A DNA stretch of 51,141 bases from a candidate division KSB1 bacterium (GCA_034505495.1 JAPDQV010000018.1:8841-59981), one strand, 5' to 3'; shown: positions 41,601 to 50,704, counted from the stretch's first letter. The notes: generated from the letters alone by a model not told the origin. Program-made: numbers and translations.

Positions 41601-42403
41601 AATTCGTAGCCCGGCGAAGGCGTCGCCGTAATGGTGACCTCGCTCCCTTGACAAAAAGAATGGCTGCCCACGGCGGGCGAAGTGGTACCGGAGCCTGTCG
41701 GCGAGACGGCTAAAGTGAGGGTGTATTGGACACAACGAAAGTTCGCTTTGACCGTTTTGTTGGCATTCATGAGAACGGTCGTAGAAGCGCTGTTGGGGTC
41801 GGCAACCGGCCCCTCCCAATAATCGAACTGATAGCCCGGGCTCGGCAGCGCCTGAATGTTGACCACCGTATTGACGGCATAGGAATAGGTGCCGGGAGCG
41901 GGTGAGGTCGATCCTCCGGTGCCGGCCTGCATCGTCAAGGTGTAGGAGGTGATGGCGTGGGTGCCGTTGAGCGAAACCATAACGCTGCCCAATCCCTCGA
42001 AATTTTTCGGCCCAATCGGATTCCCCGTGGCCGGATCGTAAAATTGCACTTCGCTGCTCGTAAACGTATGCTCGACCCCGTAACTGGTCATCCAGCATTT
42101 GAAGGTAATCGGATAACCCTCGCGGAATCCCGTGTCGCTTCCATGCGCCTTATAAGCTACAATACTAACCGGATTGCTGCTGGAAGCCGGATGGTCGAGC
42201 ACCGTCATGCCGGCGCAGGTTGAGGCGTCGAATACGGCGATTTCATCGCCCGCCACCAGGTTGTTGCCGTTGATCCTTGCACTGATGATGTAAATGTTCA
42301 TCGGTTGGTAATTGCTGGTCGGCGGGGTAAAATGGGTTTGCGAATAAACCGCGACCGGCAATAAAAGCCAGATTATGCTGCGAAACATGCTGCCGACTCT
42401 CAT
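35648..42403 (-). CDS. giant exported protein with 21 tandem InlB-type repeats and T9SS sorting domain
   Basis: A 2251-aa protein. Signal peptide ('SIIWLLLPVAVYSQ') and an N-terminal domain with 'GNNLVAGDEIAVFD...CAG', a module I associate with FCB-type sorted proteins. Then 21 divergent InlB B-repeat-like units of about 76 residues (core 'GYxFVNWTGDVANPNSATTTVxMNxNKTVxANF'). Next a PKD-like domain interrupted by a second domain, one more degenerate repeat ('GKNWVFTHWNDDRTDT'), and a type A C-terminal sorting signal ('QNYPNPFNPVTEIHFDLP', 'GIYFYRLKAGTFVDTKRLVLLK'). A GTG three codons earlier is possible, but the ATG at 42401-42403 has AGAGG at good spacing. Likely a cell-surface stalk or adhesin. 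Confidence 0.93.
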   Translation of the reverse strand: MRVGSMFRSIIWLLLPVAVYSQTHFTPPTSNYQPMNIYIISARINGNNLVAGDEIAVFDASTCAGMTVLDHPASSSNPVSIVAYKAHGSDTGFREGYPITFKCWMTSYGVEHTFTSSEVQFYDPATGNPIGPKNFEGLGSVMVSLNGTHAITSYTLTMQAGTGGSTSPAPGTYSYAVNTVVNIQALPSPGYQFDYWEGPVADPNSASTTVLMNANKTVKANFRCVQYTLTLAVSPTGSGTTSPAVGSHSFCQGSEVTITATPSPGYEFVNWTGDVTNPNSATTTVFINSNKTVTANFRDISVTNFTLTMQVNQTGWGTTTPPIGNNTYPAGTVVTITANPASGYRFVNWTGDVANPNSATTTVTLNSNKTVMANFERLQYTLTMEVNEAGWGTTTPPIGTHNYNSGDIISILATPNSGYRFVSWTGEVANPTSASTTVIMNANKTIRANFERIQYTLTVEAGTGGSTSPSPGTYTFYSGDIVSLTAIPNSGYSFVRWEGDVTNPNSISTTVIMNASKTVRATFAVSGNYPLTINISPAGGGTTNPPAGTTSYPPGTVVTVTATPNPGYTFVNWTGDVSSSNATISVTMNSAKTITANFTSSTQPQFTLTMQVNQSAWGTTDPAVGNHQYTQNSTVTIRALPATGYRFVNWTGPVANTTANPTTVYMDGNKTVTANFEPVPRYTLTIQTDPAGGVGGTTSPPPGSIEYDANTLVTLQAFPSNGYRFDRWQGDVASTTSPTTTILMTGNKTVIAFFTAIPRYTITVLPPDDPNQRYTDPAAGSYVLNQNESMTLRAFARSGYRFRNWNNNPSLTSATITVVADANKSYKPFFDPVTDVRLTMEVNDPAKGNVFPAVGTHTYPQGQEVTIEAFPAAGYRFVEWQIDGVRNAYFNPRMTLTMDRNRTARAIFDNIIYRLIMDVSPAGGGTTTPPVGTNTYKSFSTVNISAVPAAGFKFVGWTGPVADPSSANTTVYIDGDKNVRANFARVDRYTLNINVTPTGGGTTNPPVGVHEYDLNQVVTLTATPAPGYVFQEWQGDVANPTSPTTTITINGNKNVTAVFRQLPPTTYQLTILVNPTSGGTTVPAPATYTYPAGQVVTVQAVPAANYHFVNWSGDVADPFLLTTTVTMNGNKTIIANFAPGAAQYRLTIDINPVGSGSTVPAAGTYYYAQGTLVNLQAIPAPGYEFAYWTGDVANPSSPTTTILINGDKSIIAHFRTASPRYTLTLAVSPAGGGTTMPAAGQYQYDAGVVVAVQAFPANGFEFVNWSGPVTDPNSAATTIVMDGNKQVTANFRQKPNQVLLTMMVDPVGGGNTGPEPGVHVFGLNEKIYITAVANRGYHFSHWTGDVNDPERPTTFIVMNSNKTVIAHFVAGPPDSVQLTIRVNPDGSGSTQPAAGVYTYPYGAVVTLKATPATGYRFVGWSGGVDSPLSSTTSITLRDDVTVYANFERIGSGQTVLSMNVSPVGAGTTSPPPGISLHAPGEVVNISAIPYEGYTFAGWHGEVEDSTQQTTQVVVDKNKEVYAKFVRGQGRKFNLTMIVYPPNAGLCAPPEGTHSFDENTYVNIAAIPNPGWVFKNWTGDVETPTAQSTRILMTGNKTVIAQFERVAPNQVTLTMIVNPPEGGTTQPAAGSYAYDLGQVVTLTATPRSGYRFVGWSGDVADPTSPTTTITMTANKTVIANFQASRFTITMRVNPPNSGTTTPAVGDTTVEAGATVTFTATPASGYRFAYWSGDLSGSESPTTMRVDKNLQIVANFIPLEETVSTPRIFAPTSAFRRQRVDFFVRNAASSLGHDLEYQFEWGDGTTSPWVDLSAQRSEKITTYTSPVGGSGLPSSGPLVNYATGEALSVRLSISGGIYAGRQEAWAGEEPAENTDAGEVFGNILNCRGAISYIDTPNDELVLEFSNLNPLRSYLVVFYSNRNEFGWLRGSIVTLNGAESFVNLSSAGKDDMGNPLFSGPQSPNTRLPADNTATGYVAKFGNIVPGSDGKFHLTVRFGGKSGQEYKGKYGSAVMLQEINPLTQQATFTAYNDLAWDGGYYSHAYAASGSYLVRVRARCKSHTSAVSSWSNAHSVLISGCVLTTAITEGSDGSLVRMPDRADYDYGSQVVLTAAPGKNWVFTHWNDDRTDTLPSKAVFVNNSKVFRANYRLIADVLKEKNLLPEAFSLKQNYPNPFNPVTEIHFDLPRSEHVRLEIFDLRGRQVKVLVDEELPPGSHRVIWDASDANGLKLASGIYFYRLKAGTFVDTKRLVLLK
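37140..41944 (-). repeat. coding tandem array: 21 InlB-like units of about 228 bp
   Basis: The translated units start with a strand such as 'YTLTMxVNPxGGGTTxPxxGTYxY' and end with 'NKTVxANF'. They recur every 72-80 residues. At DNA level most units have drifted apart; neighbouring units near 41,200-41,600 remain clearly alike. The array is protein repeats, not CRISPR. Confidence 0.85.
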
Positions 42404-42447
42404 TCTCTGCACCTCTATTGCGTCCTACACACCTTTCACTTTGCCGC

Positions 42448-42475
42448 ATAGTACGGCCAAAATAGACGATGACAA
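42448..42475 (-). promoter_or_regulatory. candidate promoter of the InlB-repeat giant gene
   Basis: The minus strand reads TTGTCA, 16 bp, TACTAT, 45 bp before the start codon. The rest of the 375-bp gap (42476-42725) is AT-rich and shows no gene or RNA I can recognise. Confidence 0.4.
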
Positions 42476-42725
42476 AGCTTCCTATGCACTATTTAGGCCA
42501 ATTTTTTAGATTTGCCGAAAATCAATTGCAAAAAGCCGGCAGGATCAAAACACTGCAAAAGTTCATGACTTTGCTTGAAATAGAGCGAATCTTCAGCGGC
42601 AGTTTTTTTATCAGTCAGAACTCCTTGATTAACCGAACACGGCTTCATGATCAATTTATATGACAACATGTTTCATTTTGATTCATTGTCTTTTTCTGAT
42701 AATTGCTTTTCGTTGTGGAAACCTT

Positions 42726-42753
42726 TTGCGTCTTGGCACGAAATGTTTAAATT
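42726..42753 (+). promoter_or_regulatory. promoter of the Ank-TonB gene
   Basis: TTGCGT, 16 bp, TAAATT. The predicted start point near 42760 would leave no leader for the upstream TTG codon at 42761, supporting the ATG at 42779. Confidence 0.45.
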
Positions 42754-42778
42754 ATGACACTTGAAACAGGATGCCGCC

Positions 42779-44017
42779 ATGTTTAAAATGGGTTTTATCG
42801 TCTTTCCTTTTTTCTGCTGTTTTATCAGCGCGGGAGCAGTCAATCAAGCGGCCGACCTGTTCCTGGCAGTCCGCAACGGCGATCTCGAAGCGTTGCGGTC
42901 AAGCCTCGGCGAAGGGACGGACGTCAATACCAGGAATATTCTCGGCGAAACACCGCTCCTTCTGGCCGCCGAGACCTGCCGCATTGAGGCCGCGAAAGAA
43001 CTCATCGCTGCCGGAGCCAATGTCGAAATCGCTTCCAAGCTCGGCAATACGCCCCTCATGGCTGCGGCTGCCAAGGGCTGCACGGACATGGTCCGTCTCT
43101 TGCTTGATGCCGGCGCCGATCCGCGCCGTGAAGAACCCAAGCGGCGCTTCAATGCTCTCCTCAAAGCAATAGAATACGGTCACTCGGAGATCGTGGAGCT
43201 GTTGCTCGACAAAGGGGCTGACGTCAATTATCGCAATGTTTACGGTGTAACCCCCTTGATGGCGGCATCGCAGTATGGTCACGCGAGAATCGTCGATCTT
43301 TTGCTGAGCCGCAAAGCGCGGGTCAACGATGCCTCCCTCATCGGCTATACGGCCCTGATCTATGCCGTCGAATTCAATCAGCCCGACATTGCATTGATGC
43401 TGCTGAATGCCGGCGCCGACGTCAAGGCCGCCGACATTCGCGGGCGCACGGCGCTGATGATCGCTGCTGCAAATGGTCAAACCGATTTGGTACAGCTGCT
43501 GGTAGAAAAAGGAGCGCCGCTCAATGCCCAATCGGAAAAGGGCGAGACCGCCTTGACTTTGGCCAACAAAAAGGAATACTCGGACATTGTGACCTTTTTG
43601 ATCGAAAAGGGCGCAGATACGACGGGCGTCAAGATTAAGGTCGATTCTACAAAGGCGGTCGTTAAGGAGAGTACGGAGGGACAAAAAGAAAAAGAGCCGG
43701 AGGCGACCCTGACGCCGCCCGAACCCATCGGCGGCATGGAAGGCATCCAGAAACGGCTCAAGTATCCCAAAAAAGCGCGCGAAGCCGGTGTGGAAGGCGA
43801 AATCACACTGGAAGTCACCGTCACCCGCTACGCCCAAATCAAATCGGTCAAAATCCTTAAATCCTTTGGTGACAAAGAGTGTGAAAAAGCCGCAGAGGCG
43901 GCGGTACGGGCAACCCGCTGGAAGCCGGCCAAACGCGGCAAAAAAATAGTCGACGGCACAGCCGTCGTGACTCTGCAATTCAAGATCGATAAAAAAGAAA
44001 GCGATAAAAAAGAATAA
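42779..44017 (+). CDS. exported ankyrin-repeat protein with C-terminal TonB domain
   Basis: The 412-aa protein has a signal peptide or anchor ('FIVFPFFCCFISAGAVNQ'), then about seven ankyrin repeats (25-290; 'GETPLLLAAETCRIEAAKELIAAGANVE', 'GYTALIYAVEFNQPDIALMLLNAGADV'). A charged linker with Pro follows, then a TonB C-terminal domain (about 325-405: 'LKYPKKAREAGVEGEITLEVTVTRYAQIKSVKILKSFGDKECEKAAEAAVRATRWKPA', given here as its family pattern). TonB tails contact outer-membrane receptors; ankyrin repeats bind proteins. The pairing suggests a periplasmic adaptor. The frame extends to a TTG at 42761; the ATG with AGGA ahead is preferred. Confidence 0.88.
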   Translation: MFKMGFIVFPFFCCFISAGAVNQAADLFLAVRNGDLEALRSSLGEGTDVNTRNILGETPLLLAAETCRIEAAKELIAAGANVEIASKLGNTPLMAAAAKGCTDMVRLLLDAGADPRREEPKRRFNALLKAIEYGHSEIVELLLDKGADVNYRNVYGVTPLMAASQYGHARIVDLLLSRKARVNDASLIGYTALIYAVEFNQPDIALMLLNAGADVKAADIRGRTALMIAAANGQTDLVQLLVEKGAPLNAQSEKGETALTLANKKEYSDIVTFLIEKGADTTGVKIKVDSTKAVVKESTEGQKEKEPEATLTPPEPIGGMEGIQKRLKYPKKAREAGVEGEITLEVTVTRYAQIKSVKILKSFGDKECEKAAEAAVRATRWKPAKRGKKIVDGTAVVTLQFKIDKKESDKKE

Positions 44018-44063
44018 GCATCCCCTAATCCTATGCTTTCGTCGGCCGTTCATTGGAGAGAAA

Positions 44064-44759
44064 ATGCGTGCACATTGCCTGCAGCACGTTCCGTTTGAGG
44101 GACTCGGCAGCATAGCGCCGTGGCTCAAGGCACAAGGACTCGAACTAACGAGCACACGCTTTTTTGAATCGGGCAGGCTTCCCGCTCCCGATGAGGTGGA
44201 TCTGCTCATCGTGATGGGCGGCCCGATGAGCGCCAACGATGAAGATAAACTGACCTGGCTGATTGACGAAAAAGCATTCATTCGGGAATGTATCCGGCAA
44301 GGAAAACGCGTCTTGGGCATTTGTCTGGGCGCACAATTGATCGCAAGTGCGATGGGCGCGCAAGTGTATCGAAACCGTGTGAAGGAAATAGGGTGGTTTC
44401 CTGTACAAGGAGTGCCTGCCGACAACGAGTCGATTTTTCGTTTTCCGAAGGTGTTTAGAGCATTTCACTGGCACGGTGAAACTTTTGATCTGCCGCCCGG
44501 AGCAGTCCGGATTGCTGAAAGTGAAGGCTGTGAAAATCAGGCATTTCAGCTCGGCCGATCCGTCATCGGCTTACAGTTTCACCTTGAAATGACTCCGGAG
44601 TCGGTGCGGGAGATCATTTCGCACTGTCGAGCAGAGCTCTTGCCGTCAAAATATGTGCAATCTGAAACAGTCATGACAAGTGTATCGCCGGACGAATACC
44701 GAGAGATGAATAACCTCATGGCCGAGGTGCTTTCCTTTCTGATAAGCAGGGACGGCTGA
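44064..44759 (+). CDS. class I glutamine amidotransferase-like protein
   Basis: The 231-aa protein has a full class I amidotransferase triad: Cys-87 in 'GICLGAQLIA', and His-173 and Glu-175 in 'LQFHLEMTPE'. 'AFHWHGETFDLPPGA' is typical of the stand-alone GMP-synthase-like subgroup, which includes proteins acting on gamma-glutamyl compounds. The acceptor reaction cannot be inferred. It follows the Ank-TonB gene by 46 bp on the same strand. Confidence 0.9.
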   Translation: MRAHCLQHVPFEGLGSIAPWLKAQGLELTSTRFFESGRLPAPDEVDLLIVMGGPMSANDEDKLTWLIDEKAFIRECIRQGKRVLGICLGAQLIASAMGAQVYRNRVKEIGWFPVQGVPADNESIFRFPKVFRAFHWHGETFDLPPGAVRIAESEGCENQAFQLGRSVIGLQFHLEMTPESVREIISHCRAELLPSKYVQSETVMTSVSPDEYREMNNLMAEVLSFLISRDG

Positions 44760-44762
44760 CCG

Positions 44763-44820
44763 GCGCATGCACCCGTCAGGCATTGCCCCGCGGTACTCGA
44801 CTCCTCTGCGGGTGATGCGC
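44763..44820 (+). other. structured intergenic hairpin
   Basis: GCGCAT-gc-ACCCG pairs with CGGGT-g-ATGCGC, an 11-bp stem with one small internal loop around 33 nt that are themselves GC-rich. No T run follows. It stands between the amidotransferase and the GT2 gene; role unknown (transcript processing, weak terminator or regulatory RNA). Confidence 0.35.
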
Positions 44821-44845
44821 AAACCGTAAAAAGGAATTCGCAAAC

Positions 44846-45787
44846 ATGACCATCAGCGGCTTTTCATTTGTGCGCAACGGCGACAAGCTTTACTATCCCG
44901 TGGTCGAATCCATTACCTCCATCCTGCCGATTTGCAACGAGTTTGTCATTGCCGTCGGCGCCGGCGACGCGGATGATCGAACGCGGGAAAAAATCGCCGC
45001 CATCGGCGATCCGAAAATCAAGATTATCGATACCGTCTGGGAAGAGGCCTATTTCAAGAAAGGAATCATTAACGCCCTACAGACCGACATCGCCAAACAA
45101 GCCTGCAGCGGCGACTGGCTGTTCTATCTGCAGGCGGATGAGGTGGTGCACGAAAAGTATCTGCCCGTCATTCAAAAGCGCTGTGCGGAACTCTTGGACC
45201 GTCACGAGGTCGAGGGGTTGCTCTTCCGCTACAAGCATTTTTGGGGCGATTACGATCACTATCACGGCGGCCACGGCTGGTATCCGTTCGAAATCCGCAT
45301 CATTCGCAACCTGCCGCAGATTCACTCTTACGAGAGCGCTCAGTCGTTCCGCTGGTTCGACTTTTACGAGCACCCGCGCCAGGAAAAAGGCACGCGCAAA
45401 CTTAACGTGGCGCTGGTCGATGCGGAAATCTATCACTACGGCTGGGTGCGTCCGCCGCACCTCATGCAGAACAAACGCCGCGCATTGGACAGCGTCCATT
45501 GGGGCAGAGCAAAGGCGGAGGATTATTATCGTCAGGCTCCCCCCTTCTTTGACTATGGGCCGCTCAATCGGCTGCAAGTTTTTCGCGATACTCATCCTCA
45601 AGTGATGCAGGAGCGCATCCGGCAGATGGATTGGCGGGATAAGCTGCAGTACAGCGGCAGACCTAATCCGCTGCGGGAACCGCACAAGCATGAACGACTC
45701 AAATACCGGCTGTTATCGGCATTGGAAAAGATAATCGGCAGACCAATCGGCGGATTTCGTAACTATCATTTGTTGAAAAATGTCTGA
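44846..45787 (+). CDS. glycosyltransferase family 2-like protein
   Basis: The 313-aa soluble protein reads as a GT-A transferase of the 'SunS/waaE-like' style: 'GFSFVRNGDKLYYPVVESITSILPICNEFVIAVGAGDADDRTREKI' for the nucleotide-sugar half, and 'WLFYLQADEVVHEK', whose Ala-Asp-Glu takes the DxD position. The C-terminal half has His/Tyr/Trp-rich motifs ('YHYGWVRPPHLM'). It probably transfers a sugar to a surface glycan; acceptor unknown. It precedes fucI by 20 bp, so the two may share a message. Confidence 0.85.
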   Translation: MTISGFSFVRNGDKLYYPVVESITSILPICNEFVIAVGAGDADDRTREKIAAIGDPKIKIIDTVWEEAYFKKGIINALQTDIAKQACSGDWLFYLQADEVVHEKYLPVIQKRCAELLDRHEVEGLLFRYKHFWGDYDHYHGGHGWYPFEIRIIRNLPQIHSYESAQSFRWFDFYEHPRQEKGTRKLNVALVDAEIYHYGWVRPPHLMQNKRRALDSVHWGRAKAEDYYRQAPPFFDYGPLNRLQVFRDTHPQVMQERIRQMDWRDKLQYSGRPNPLREPHKHERLKYRLLSALEKIIGRPIGGFRNYHLLKNV

Positions 45788-45807
45788 TTCAACCTTAGGA
45801 GAATGAG

Positions 45808-47622
<1,815 letters not shown>

Positions 47623-47652
47623 CGTGGGAACGTGTTTAACGGGAGATAAACT

Positions 47653-48813
47653 TTGGCGCAGAAATTACGCGTAGGCGTGCTGTTCGGCGGCCGCTCCACC
47701 GAACATCAAGTGTCGTTGGTATCGGCGCAATCCGTGATGGCCGCGCTGGATCGAGACAAGTATGAGGTCATCCCCATCGGCATCTCGCCTGCAGGACGCT
47801 GGCTGTGCGGCGACGACGCGCTCCCGCTGCTCAAAGAAGGCAAAGAGCCGCCGCACGGCTGCTTTCTGCCGCCGGATCCCACCTGCAGACGTCTGCTCGA
47901 CTTGAACCGCCTCGAGCCGCTCGGCGACGCGCTCGATGTGATTTTTCCGGTGCTGCACGGCTCGTTCGGCGAAGACGGCACCATACAGGGGCTTTTGGAA
48001 TTGGCGGATATCCCCTATGTGGGCGCCGGCGTCTTGGGATCGGCCTTGGCGATGGACAAAGTGCTGCAAAAGCTCGTCTGTCGACAGGCCGGGCTGCCGA
48101 CGGTCGACTTTATTTGGTTCCGCAGCATCGATTGGCGCGAGCGCTCGACCGATGAACCCGTTGCGGCGTATCAGCTCGCCAATCTGCCGCAGGAGGGCAT
48201 CGCAGCTGAGATCGAACGCCGTCTCGGCTATCCGGTTTTTGTCAAGCCTCCCAACCTCGGTTCCAGCGTCGGCATCAGCAAGGCAAAGAATCGCGGGCAA
48301 CTGATCGAAGGCATCGAAACCGCGCTGCGCTATGACCGCAAAGTTCTGGTGGAAGCGGCGGTGCCGGACCCGCGCGAAATCGAGGTGGCAGTGCTCGGCA
48401 ACGAGCATCCCCGCGCCTCCATTGCCGGCGAGATCATTCCCTCCAACGAGTTCTACGACTATGACGCCAAATACGTGGACGGCGCTTCCGAGAGCCGCAT
48501 TCCGGCGGATCTGCCGCCGGAGCTGCACGAATCTCTGCGCCAAGCGGCCGTGCGCGCCGTCGTCGCCTGCGAGGTGGAAGGCATGGCGCGCGTCGATTTT
48601 CTGGTTGAAAGGCGTACCGGCAAATTTTTTCTCAATGAAATCAACAGCATTCCGGGGTTTACATCGATCAGCATGTACCCGAAACTCTGGGAGGCGAGCG
48701 GACTGAGCTATCCCGACCTGCTCGACGAGCTGATTCGTCTGGCCCTGGATCGCGCCGCCAAAAAGCGGGCGCTCAGCACGACGTTCCAACCGAAAAAAGA
48801 ATGGTACAAATGA
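47653..48813 (+). CDS. ddl: D-alanine--D-alanine ligase
   Basis: Ddl joins two D-alanines for the peptidoglycan stem peptide. The ATP-grasp layout is intact: 'GVLFGGRSTEHQVSLVSA', 'VIFPVLHGSFGEDGTIQGLLELADIPYVGAGVLGSALAMDK', 'VFVKPPNLGSSVGISKA' and 'FFLNEINSIPGFTSISMYPKLWEASG', with the Glu/Asn metal ligands. The start codon is TTG at 47653: no ATG fits, and GGGAGA stands 8 bp before it. The 386-aa length is slightly long but within family range. Its stop overlaps the rlmB start. Confidence 0.96.
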   Translation: MAQKLRVGVLFGGRSTEHQVSLVSAQSVMAALDRDKYEVIPIGISPAGRWLCGDDALPLLKEGKEPPHGCFLPPDPTCRRLLDLNRLEPLGDALDVIFPVLHGSFGEDGTIQGLLELADIPYVGAGVLGSALAMDKVLQKLVCRQAGLPTVDFIWFRSIDWRERSTDEPVAAYQLANLPQEGIAAEIERRLGYPVFVKPPNLGSSVGISKAKNRGQLIEGIETALRYDRKVLVEAAVPDPREIEVAVLGNEHPRASIAGEIIPSNEFYDYDAKYVDGASESRIPADLPPELHESLRQAAVRAVVACEVEGMARVDFLVERRTGKFFLNEINSIPGFTSISMYPKLWEASGLSYPDLLDELIRLALDRAAKKRALSTTFQPKKEWYK

Positions 48814-49577
48814 AAAACAGGGAAAATCGACCGCAGGCGGAATCGGCGTGGATTTACGGTCGGCGGCCGGTCTTGGAATGGCTCGAAAGCGGTTTGCCGG
48901 TCAAGGCGCTGCTGGTCGCTGAGGATGCGGGCGGCAAACCGCTGAAAGAGATCCTGCACCTGGCCGAACAGCAGCGTCTCTCCATTCGACAAGTCGAAGC
49001 GCGCCGGCTCGATCTGCTTGCCCAAACCTCCAAGCACCAGGGGATCCTCGCCGAAGCGGCACTGCCCTCCTACGCGACGCCGGCAGACGCTTTGGCGCGG
49101 GCGCGCGAGCGCAACGAGCCGCCGCTGCTCGCCGTGCTCGACGGCGTGCAGGATCCGCACAACCTCGGCGCCGTGCTGCGCACTGCCGATGCCGCCGGGG
49201 TGCACGGCGTCGTCATACCCAAAGATCAGGCCGTGGGCCTCACGCCGACGGTCGTAAAGGCTTCGGCGGGAGCCGCAGCTTTTGTGCCGCTGGTGCAGGA
49301 GACCAATCTGACGCGCTTTCTGCAGGAATTGAAAAAGGAAGGTTTTTGGGTAACCGGCACGGCCGAAGACGGCGATCGCCCCTTCGATAAAGCCGATTTT
49401 CGCGGCAAAACCGTCATCGTCCTGGGCAGCGAAGGCAAAGGCATGCGCCGTCTGGTGCGCGAGCAGTGCGACTTTATCGTGCGCATCCCCATGTTCGGCC
49501 GCGTGGCGTCGCTCAACGTCTCGGTTGCGGCGGCGCTGCTGTTCTACGAAGCCAGGAGACAGCGCACCGCATTTTGA
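48801..49577 (+). CDS. rlmB: 23S rRNA 2'-O-methyltransferase, SpoU/TrmH family (RlmB-like)
   Basis: A SPOUT-fold enzyme that methylates a ribose in 23S rRNA (G2251 in E. coli). The N-terminal substrate-binding domain has 'WIYGRRPVLEWLESG'. The three SpoU motifs follow: 'LDGVQDPHNLGAVLRTADAAGVHGV', 'VIVLGSEGKGMRRLVREQCD' and 'IPMFGRVASLNVSVAAALLFYE', forming the knotted SAM site. Two starts are possible: 48801 (overlap of 13 bp with ddl) or 48810 (ATGA overlap); both are coupled to ddl. It could also be another TrmH-type enzyme, but the N-terminal domain favours RlmB. Confidence 0.93.
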   Translation: MVQMKNRENRPQAESAWIYGRRPVLEWLESGLPVKALLVAEDAGGKPLKEILHLAEQQRLSIRQVEARRLDLLAQTSKHQGILAEAALPSYATPADALARARERNEPPLLAVLDGVQDPHNLGAVLRTADAAGVHGVVIPKDQAVGLTPTVVKASAGAAAFVPLVQETNLTRFLQELKKEGFWVTGTAEDGDRPFDKADFRGKTVIVLGSEGKGMRRLVREQCDFIVRIPMFGRVASLNVSVAAALLFYEARRQRTAF

Positions 49578-49613
49578 CCTCCTGTCCTGTTCCCCCTGCG
49601 CTGAATAACAGAT

Positions 49614-50639
49614 TTATTCGTAAAAGTCCGACAGTCTCCGCAGCGTTTCAGCCGCCGTTTCCGGGGTAATGTCGCGCTGCGCCTCGGCGAGCATTTCATA
49701 ACCGACCATAAACTTGCGCACCGTAGCCGAGCGCAGCAAGGGCGGATAAAAGTGCGCATGCAGCTGCCAATGCAAGCGATCCTCGCCGTCGAACGGCCGA
49801 CCGTGCCACCCCATCGAGTAGGGGAATTGAACTTTGAACAGATTGTCGTAGCGGGTCACCAGCCGCTTGAAAATGTCTGCCAAATCCCCCTGCTCTTCGG
49901 CCGTCAGCTCGTCGAGATGAAGCACATGCCGCTTGGGCAAAAGCAGCGTTTCGTAAGGCCAAATCGCCCAAAACGGCACCACCGCCAGCCAGCGTTCGTT
50001 TTCGACGACGACGCGTACCCCCTCCCTTTTTTCGCGCTCCCAATAGTCGATCAGCAGCGGCCGTCCGTGTTTTCGAAAATAATCCGCCTGCTGCCGATCC
50101 TCCTTGACCGCTTCATTGGGCAACGCGTCGCCGGCCCAAAGTTGGCCGTGCGGATGCGGACTGGACGCTCCCATCATCTCGCCGCGGTTCTCGAAAACCT
50201 GGATCCACGCATACTGCGCCTTCAACTCGCTCACCTGCTCGGCCCAAACCTGCACCACCTTGACGAGATCCGGCAAGGCAAACTGCGGCAGAGTCAAATC
50301 GTGGCGCGGCGAAAAGCAGATCACGCGCGCCGTGCCGCGCACGCTGCGGTAGCGGATCAGCTCGTCCTCGCAGGCGGCCTGCGGTACGTCCGGCAGCAGG
50401 GCGGGGAAATCGTTGGTAAAGACAAAGGTCGAGGTATAGTTCGGATTCACTTCGCCGACCGCGCGCTTGTTGCCGGGACAAAGATAGCAGTGCGGATCGT
50501 AGGCCGGCCGCTCGTCGGGCGGCGGCGATTCGATTTGTCCCTTCCAGGGACGCTTGGCGCGGTGCGGCGAGACCAGTACCCATTCGCCGGTCAGGGCATT
50601 GTAGCGGCGATGCGGATGATCGTCCAGGCGAAATTCCAC
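49614..50639 (-). CDS. galT: galactose-1-phosphate uridylyltransferase
   Basis: GalT exchanges UDP between glucose and galactose in the Leloir pathway. The 341-aa protein has the zinc pair 'CYLCPGN', 'VFTNDFPAL', '[12 protein letters not shown]', and the catalytic '[10 protein letters not shown]' in which the second His is uridylylated. The C-terminal half carries '[28 protein letters not shown]'. The open frame runs 58 codons further up, across a tRNA-like element. I choose the GTG at 50637-50639, which has GGAGG five bases before it and gives the normal family length. Confidence 0.94.
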   Translation of the reverse strand: MEFRLDDHPHRRYNALTGEWVLVSPHRAKRPWKGQIESPPPDERPAYDPHCYLCPGNKRAVGEVNPNYTSTFVFTNDFPALLPDVPQAACEDELIRYRSVRGTARVICFSPRHDLTLPQFALPDLVKVVQVWAEQVSELKAQYAWIQVFENRGEMMGASSPHPHGQLWAGDALPNEAVKEDRQQADYFRKHGRPLLIDYWEREKREGVRVVVENERWLAVVPFWAIWPYETLLLPKRHVLHLDELTAEEQGDLADIFKRLVTRYDNLFKVQFPYSMGWHGRPFDGEDRLHWQLHAHFYPPLLRSATVRKFMVGYEMLAEAQRDITPETAAETLRRLSDFYE

Positions 50640-50704
50640 AGGTTCCTCCACAGTCGATTCAAAAAAGCCCCGCCGAGGCAGGGCTGAAAAGTCGAATAAA
50701 ATTG

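Noticed and set aside
35648..42403. Regular repeats that could suggest a CRISPR or satellite array
   Set aside because: Units are about 228 bp, divergent in sequence and in one continuous coding frame; there are no short identical repeats with unique spacers and no cas genes.
42734..42750. A second sigma-54-like box (TGGCACGAAATGTTT) before the Ank-TonB gene
   Set aside because: The -24 half fits but the -12 half lacks TTGC at the required spacing; a sigma-70-like match overlaps it.
42899..44425. A 508-codon minus-strand open frame
   Set aside because: It is antisense to the Ank-TonB and amidotransferase genes, and its low-complexity, Phe/Gln-rich translation mirrors the repeats on the other strand.
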